The notes beneath the pieces were generated by a model. That model searched no databases, was not told where the DNA came from, and saw only the letters and a list, made by a program, of their open reading frames with translations. The position numbers were made by a program, and so were the translations under genes. Source: CAVYGB01 sp046734815 (lineage in GTDB: Bacteria; Myxococcota_A; Polyangia; Fen-1088). Taken from it: a stretch of 16,121 nt of DNA. Below are positions 12,951 through 16,121 of the stretch, piece after piece (the first letter of the stretch is position 1; every line of letters begins with the position of its first letter). The stretch covers positions 1-16,121 of the forward strand of contig JBKPRZ010000251.1 of assembly GCA_046734815.1 (NCBI GenBank). The letters run 5' to 3'.

Positions 12951-14644
12951 TGGCCGCAGCCGGGGCCAGCACCGAGCTCGAGCGCGCGGCGGACTGGGTG
13001 CTCGGGCTGCGGCGTGCTGACCTGCCCGAGGATGTGGTGGCGCTGGCGCGGCTGCAGCGGCTCGACATCCTGGCGGCGATGTGGGCAGGGGCACGGACCG
13101 CGGCCGGGCGCGCGGTGGTGTCCGCGCTGGATGCTCTGGCGCCGCCGGCCGGGCCGGGCGTGGTCACGGTCTGCGATGGCCGACGGCGGCCGGTGCTGGA
13201 CGCCGCTTACCTGCACGCGGTGCTGGCCAACGCCCTGGAATACGACGACTTCGTGTTCGCCGGGCACACCGGGCAGGCGGCGGTGGGCGTGCCCCTGGCG
13301 CTCGGGCAGCTGACCGACGCCAGCGACGACGACGCGCTGCTGGCCCAGGTCGCCGCCAACGAGGTGGCCGGGCGCCTGGGGGCGGTGATGACCGCCGGGC
13401 CCCAGCAGGGCCACATGAAGTCGTACCTGCACCGGCTGGCGGCGGCGGTGGCGGCCTGCCGGCTGCTGCGCCTGGATCGCGCCGCCACCGTGCGCGCGCT
13501 GGCCATCGCGCTGTCGGGGCCGGAATACCCGCTGTTTCCGGCCTCGTTTTCCCCCGACACCAAGGTGCTGGGGATCGGCGAGTCGGTGGTGGCCGGCGTG
13601 CGCGCGGCCTGGCTGGGCGCCGAGGGGCTCTCGGCCTGTTCCGACATCGTCGAGCACGGGCTGGGGCTGATCAGCTCGCTCAGTGTGCACCGGGACGCGC
13701 CCCCGGTGTGGGACCGGCTGGGCGGCAGCTTCGGTACGCAGGCGATATGCTTCAAGCCGGTGGCCGCCTGCGCGCATGCGGCCGCGGCGGCCCTGGCGGC
13801 GGCGGAGATAGCGGCCGGCGAGGTGCGCCCGCTGGAGGCCGAGCGCATTCGATCGGTCGAGGTGGCGTGCACTCTGCTGACCGTGACGATGGAAGGGTTC
13901 TCGCGGCCGCACGCGCCCGGGCTGGTCACGCCGGTGAACACGAACTTCTCCACCCGGCGGACGGTGGCCTTGACCCTGCTCGGGGGGGCCGCGCCGACGG
14001 GCGCGGCGTTCGAGCCGACCGCCTTCGAGCCGATGCGGCCGCGGATCGCGGCGCTGGCCGAGCGGGTGCGTCTGTCCCATCACTGGCCCTACACGATCGG
14101 CCTTCTGCGCGGGGTCGACGCCGCCATCGACCACCCGGGGCGGCCGGGCATCTACGGGATGAGCGAGGCACACGAGACGATGGGCCGCTTTCACCGGGCG
14201 TTCGGGACGCCGCGGGCGCTCTCGCTGGGCGACCTTCCCCGGCTGCTCCGGCTGCCCCGCGGCGACCTGGGTTATCTGCTGCGGCGATACGCGGTGGGGG
14301 CGCGCGCCCGTCTGCCCTTCGCCAGCGCGCGCGCCCGGCGGGCGTACGTCTCCCGCGAGACCGATCTGCGTCGGATGGAGATCCGTTTCTCGGCCGGAGT
14401 GCGGGTGCACCTGGACGATGGACGGACCCTGGCCAGCGAGGTGCTGGTCCCGCCGGGTTTTGCCGGCGACCCGGCCCGCGACCAGGTGCCGCCCGCCAAG
14501 CTCGCGCGCGAGGGGAGGGCCGCGGGGGCGCCCGCGTCCGACCTGCTGTCGCTGCTCGATCGATCGCCGGTCGCCAGCCCGCGGGAGATCGCCGAGGCGC
14601 TGGTGCGACCGGCGATCGGGGCGGCTCCGGGGCGGGTGGCGTGA
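12950..14644 (+). CDS. MmgE/PrpD family protein
   Basis: A 564-aa protein, longer than the usual 450-500. The N-terminal helical domain has family-typical segments: RLQRLDILAAMWAGAR (45-60), AVLANALEYDDFVFAGHTGQAAVGVP, a glycine-rich LSGPEYPLF region and an ACAHAAAAAL helix, followed by the smaller C-terminal alpha/beta domain. Family members include 2-methylcitrate dehydratase and cis-aconitate decarboxylase, but no methylcitrate-cycle gene is nearby and the exact reaction is unknown. The extra length is a C-terminal extension of about 80 residues. The start overlaps the stop of the phosphatidyltransferase and the stop overlaps the GNAT start, implying coupled translation. Confidence 0.85.
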   Translation: MAAAGASTELERAADWVLGLRRADLPEDVVALARLQRLDILAAMWAGARTAAGRAVVSALDALAPPAGPGVVTVCDGRRRPVLDAAYLHAVLANALEYDDFVFAGHTGQAAVGVPLALGQLTDASDDDALLAQVAANEVAGRLGAVMTAGPQQGHMKSYLHRLAAAVAACRLLRLDRAATVRALAIALSGPEYPLFPASFSPDTKVLGIGESVVAGVRAAWLGAEGLSACSDIVEHGLGLISSLSVHRDAPPVWDRLGGSFGTQAICFKPVAACAHAAAAALAAAEIAAGEVRPLEAERIRSVEVACTLLTVTMEGFSRPHAPGLVTPVNTNFSTRRTVALTLLGGAAPTGAAFEPTAFEPMRPRIAALAERVRLSHHWPYTIGLLRGVDAAIDHPGRPGIYGMSEAHETMGRFHRAFGTPRALSLGDLPRLLRLPRGDLGYLLRRYAVGARARLPFASARARRAYVSRETDLRRMEIRFSAGVRVHLDDGRTLASEVLVPPGFAGDPARDQVPPAKLAREGRAAGAPASDLLSLLDRSPVASPREIAEALVRPAIGAAPGRVA

Positions 14645-15732
14645 TGGATCCGTTCCGGGTGCGTCCGTCCGCGCCCGACGACGCCCGCGGCCTGGCCGCG
14701 CTGGCCGCGCAGTCGCCCATGCGCGGGATGGTCACGGTCGCGACCGTGCCCGGACCCCGCGGCGACGACTGGGAGCGGTTCGTGGCGCCGCGGATGGTGT
14801 GGGTGGCCGAAGGCGCCGGGGGCAACGGGGCGCCCGCGCCGATCGTCGGCTCGATCTCGCTGGGCCGGCGCACCACGCGGCTGGCGGGGCGGCCGCTGTG
14901 CTGGGGCTATCTCGGCGATCTGCGGGTGGCTCCCCGGTCGCGCCGCCAGGGCGTGGCCATGCAGCTGGCGGCGGCCATCGCGGCCGAGGAGCGGCGCTGT
15001 GACTCGAAGGTCACGGCCTTCGCCACGCTCGGGGGCAACCGCGCGGTCGAGGCGCTCATCCAGCGCGAGCAGCTGCCGCGGGCCCGCCCGCTCGCGCGCA
15101 TGCGGCTGGTGTACTGGCTGACCCTGCGCGAGCCGCCGGTCGAGTCACGCCGGCGCGCCCGCCCGGCGCGCCCCGCCGACCTGCCCGACATCTGGCGGCT
15201 GCTCGACCGCCACTGGCGCGATCGGGCGCTGGCGCCGTCACCGTCGCTCGACGAGTTCGCCGCCGAGTGGACGCGCGACCCGTCCTTTTGTCTCGACGAC
15301 GCCGTGGTGGTCGAGCGGGGCGGATGCCTGGTCGCCTGCGGCGCTCTGTGGGATCAGCGCCCGCTGCGACAGGAGCTGGTCCTGGGCTACCGGCTGCCGC
15401 TGACCGTCGTCGCGGGCCTGGTCCGCGTCTGGGCGGCGCTGCGGAAGGCGCCGCGCCTGCCGCGCGCCGGCCAGGCGATTCCGCTCGCGTTCCTGCGCCA
15501 TTTCGCCGCCGACGACGTGCAGGCCGGCCGCGCCGTCCGCGACGCGCTCCTGGCCCGCGCACGCGCGCGGGGCCTGGCCATCGTCGCCGGCGGCTTCGAT
15601 CGGCGCGACCCGCTGGGCGCCGTGGCCAGCGGTGGCATCAAGGTGGAGATGGCGAGCACCGCCTGGGCCGTCGGCACCGCTGTGCCCGACCTCGACCACC
15701 GCCCCGTGCTGCTGGATTACAGCTTGATCTGA
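14644..15732 (+). CDS. Double GNAT-type acetyltransferase
   Basis: A 362-aa protein. Residues 1 to about 165 form a GNAT domain with the acetyl-CoA-binding motif A around YLGDLRVAPRSRRQGVAMQL (89-108). Residues about 168-362 look like a second, diverged GNAT-like half (RPARPADLPDIWRLLDRHWRD at its start), without a clear acetyl-CoA loop. The start overlaps the preceding stop (TGATG), making it the third gene of the operon. The substrate is unknown; a small molecule made by its operon partners is possible but speculative. Confidence 0.85.
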   Translation: MDPFRVRPSAPDDARGLAALAAQSPMRGMVTVATVPGPRGDDWERFVAPRMVWVAEGAGGNGAPAPIVGSISLGRRTTRLAGRPLCWGYLGDLRVAPRSRRQGVAMQLAAAIAAEERRCDSKVTAFATLGGNRAVEALIQREQLPRARPLARMRLVYWLTLREPPVESRRRARPARPADLPDIWRLLDRHWRDRALAPSPSLDEFAAEWTRDPSFCLDDAVVVERGGCLVACGALWDQRPLRQELVLGYRLPLTVVAGLVRVWAALRKAPRLPRAGQAIPLAFLRHFAADDVQAGRAVRDALLARARARGLAIVAGGFDRRDPLGAVASGGIKVEMASTAWAVGTAVPDLDHRPVLLDYSLI

Positions 15733-15750
15733 CGAGCGCCGCCGCCCCGC

Positions 15751-16121
15751 TCAGACGAACGACAGCGTGGCCGGGCGGATCCCGTGGCGCCCGGCGAGCG
15801 CCAGGATCTCCGCCGCGCGATCGGGCCGGACCTGCCCGCGCCCGCGCGAGTAAGGCTCGTAGCGCTCCTCGAACGCGAGCACCAGCGCCTCGGCCAGGCA
15901 GGCGTGGCTCTCGTCGGGCGCAAAGTCGGACAGCACCGCGGGCAGGTCGGTGACCGGCGAGGCGTGGGCATGCAGCACCCGCCCGGCGCGGGCGTAGCGC
16001 TGGCCAGCGGGGCGCGCGTTGGCCGGGTGCCCGGCGTCGAGCACCAGGGCGCCGGCTGGCACCGCCGCGAGATCGATCTCCCCCTCGACCGCGCTGGCCA
16101 CCAGCACGGCCACCTGCACCG
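15751..16121 (-). CDS. 3' part of a dehydrogenase-like gene resembling acyl-ACP reductase (partial)
   Basis: About 122 C-terminal residues are visible and the frame runs off the right edge; a GTG at 16119 exists but is probably internal. The segment ALVLDAGHPANARP, then HACLAEALVLAFEERYEPYSRGRGQVRPD and the ending GRHGIRPATLSF resemble the C-termini of fatty-aldehyde-forming acyl-ACP reductases and related NAD(P)-binding proteins (pattern ACLAE...E..Y..Y..GRG...HG). The nucleotide-binding core lies outside the window, so the family call is tentative. It converges on the GNAT gene with an 18-base gap. Confidence 0.55.
   Translation of the reverse strand, partial: VQVAVLVASAVEGEIDLAAVPAGALVLDAGHPANARPAGQRYARAGRVLHAHASPVTDLPAVLSDFAPDESHACLAEALVLAFEERYEPYSRGRGQVRPDRAAEILALAGRHGIRPATLSFV

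Overview
This is about 16 kb of very GC-rich bacterial DNA from a Gram-negative organism: it encodes a lipoprotein with a lipobox and a probable outer-membrane barrel protein. GC content, gene style and the sigma-54 biology suggest a deltaproteobacterial or myxobacterial-type genome. That assignment is inference, because there is no rRNA or other taxonomic marker here.

The left 9-10 kb (about 63-10094) reads as one RNA-repair and RNA-quality-control locus organised around rtcR, a CARF-domain sigma-54 activator at 6089-7711 on the minus strand. To its right, on the plus strand, are rtcB (3'-phosphate RNA ligase) and rtcA (RNA 3'-terminal phosphate cyclase). To its left, all on the minus strand and in transcription order, come: a leader of about 310 nt with two possible tiny ORFs and a strong intrinsic terminator; tRNA-like elements Lys(TTT), Lys(CTT), His(GTG), Pro(CGG) and Leu(CAG); an HNH-nuclease gene; tRNA-like Ile(GAT), a degenerate element, Arg(ACG) and Val(CAC); a Ro60-like protein with a vWA domain; and a tight four-gene cluster of a 317-aa protein with an E2-like tail, a JAB/JAMM isopeptidase, an 80-aa ubiquitin-like protein and an E1/ThiF-type enzyme.

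Three sequences with sigma-54 GG-N10-GC spacing lie just where the locus needs promoters: immediately after the rtcR stop, between the leader terminator and the tRNA-like array, and directly in front of rtcB. The simplest model is that RtcR senses RNA damage through its CARF domain and switches on both arms. One arm heals and ligates RNA. The other makes a set of tRNA mimics, a Ro-like RNA-binding scaffold, a nuclease and a protein-modification cassette. The pairing of RtcBA, Ro/TROVE proteins and small structured RNAs is known in bacteria; the combination with a multi-isoacceptor tRNA-like array, an embedded HNH gene and a Ubl/E1/JAB cassette is the unusual part.

The right side (10264-16121) looks ordinary: an Asp/His-rich lipoprotein with a sialidase-type Asp box, a small secreted beta-rich protein on the minus strand, then an overlapping plus-strand operon of a CDP-alcohol phosphatidyltransferase, an MmgE/PrpD-family protein and a double GNAT-like protein, and finally the 3' part of a minus-strand gene resembling acyl-ACP reductases. 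No insertion sequence, CRISPR array, rRNA or origin was seen.
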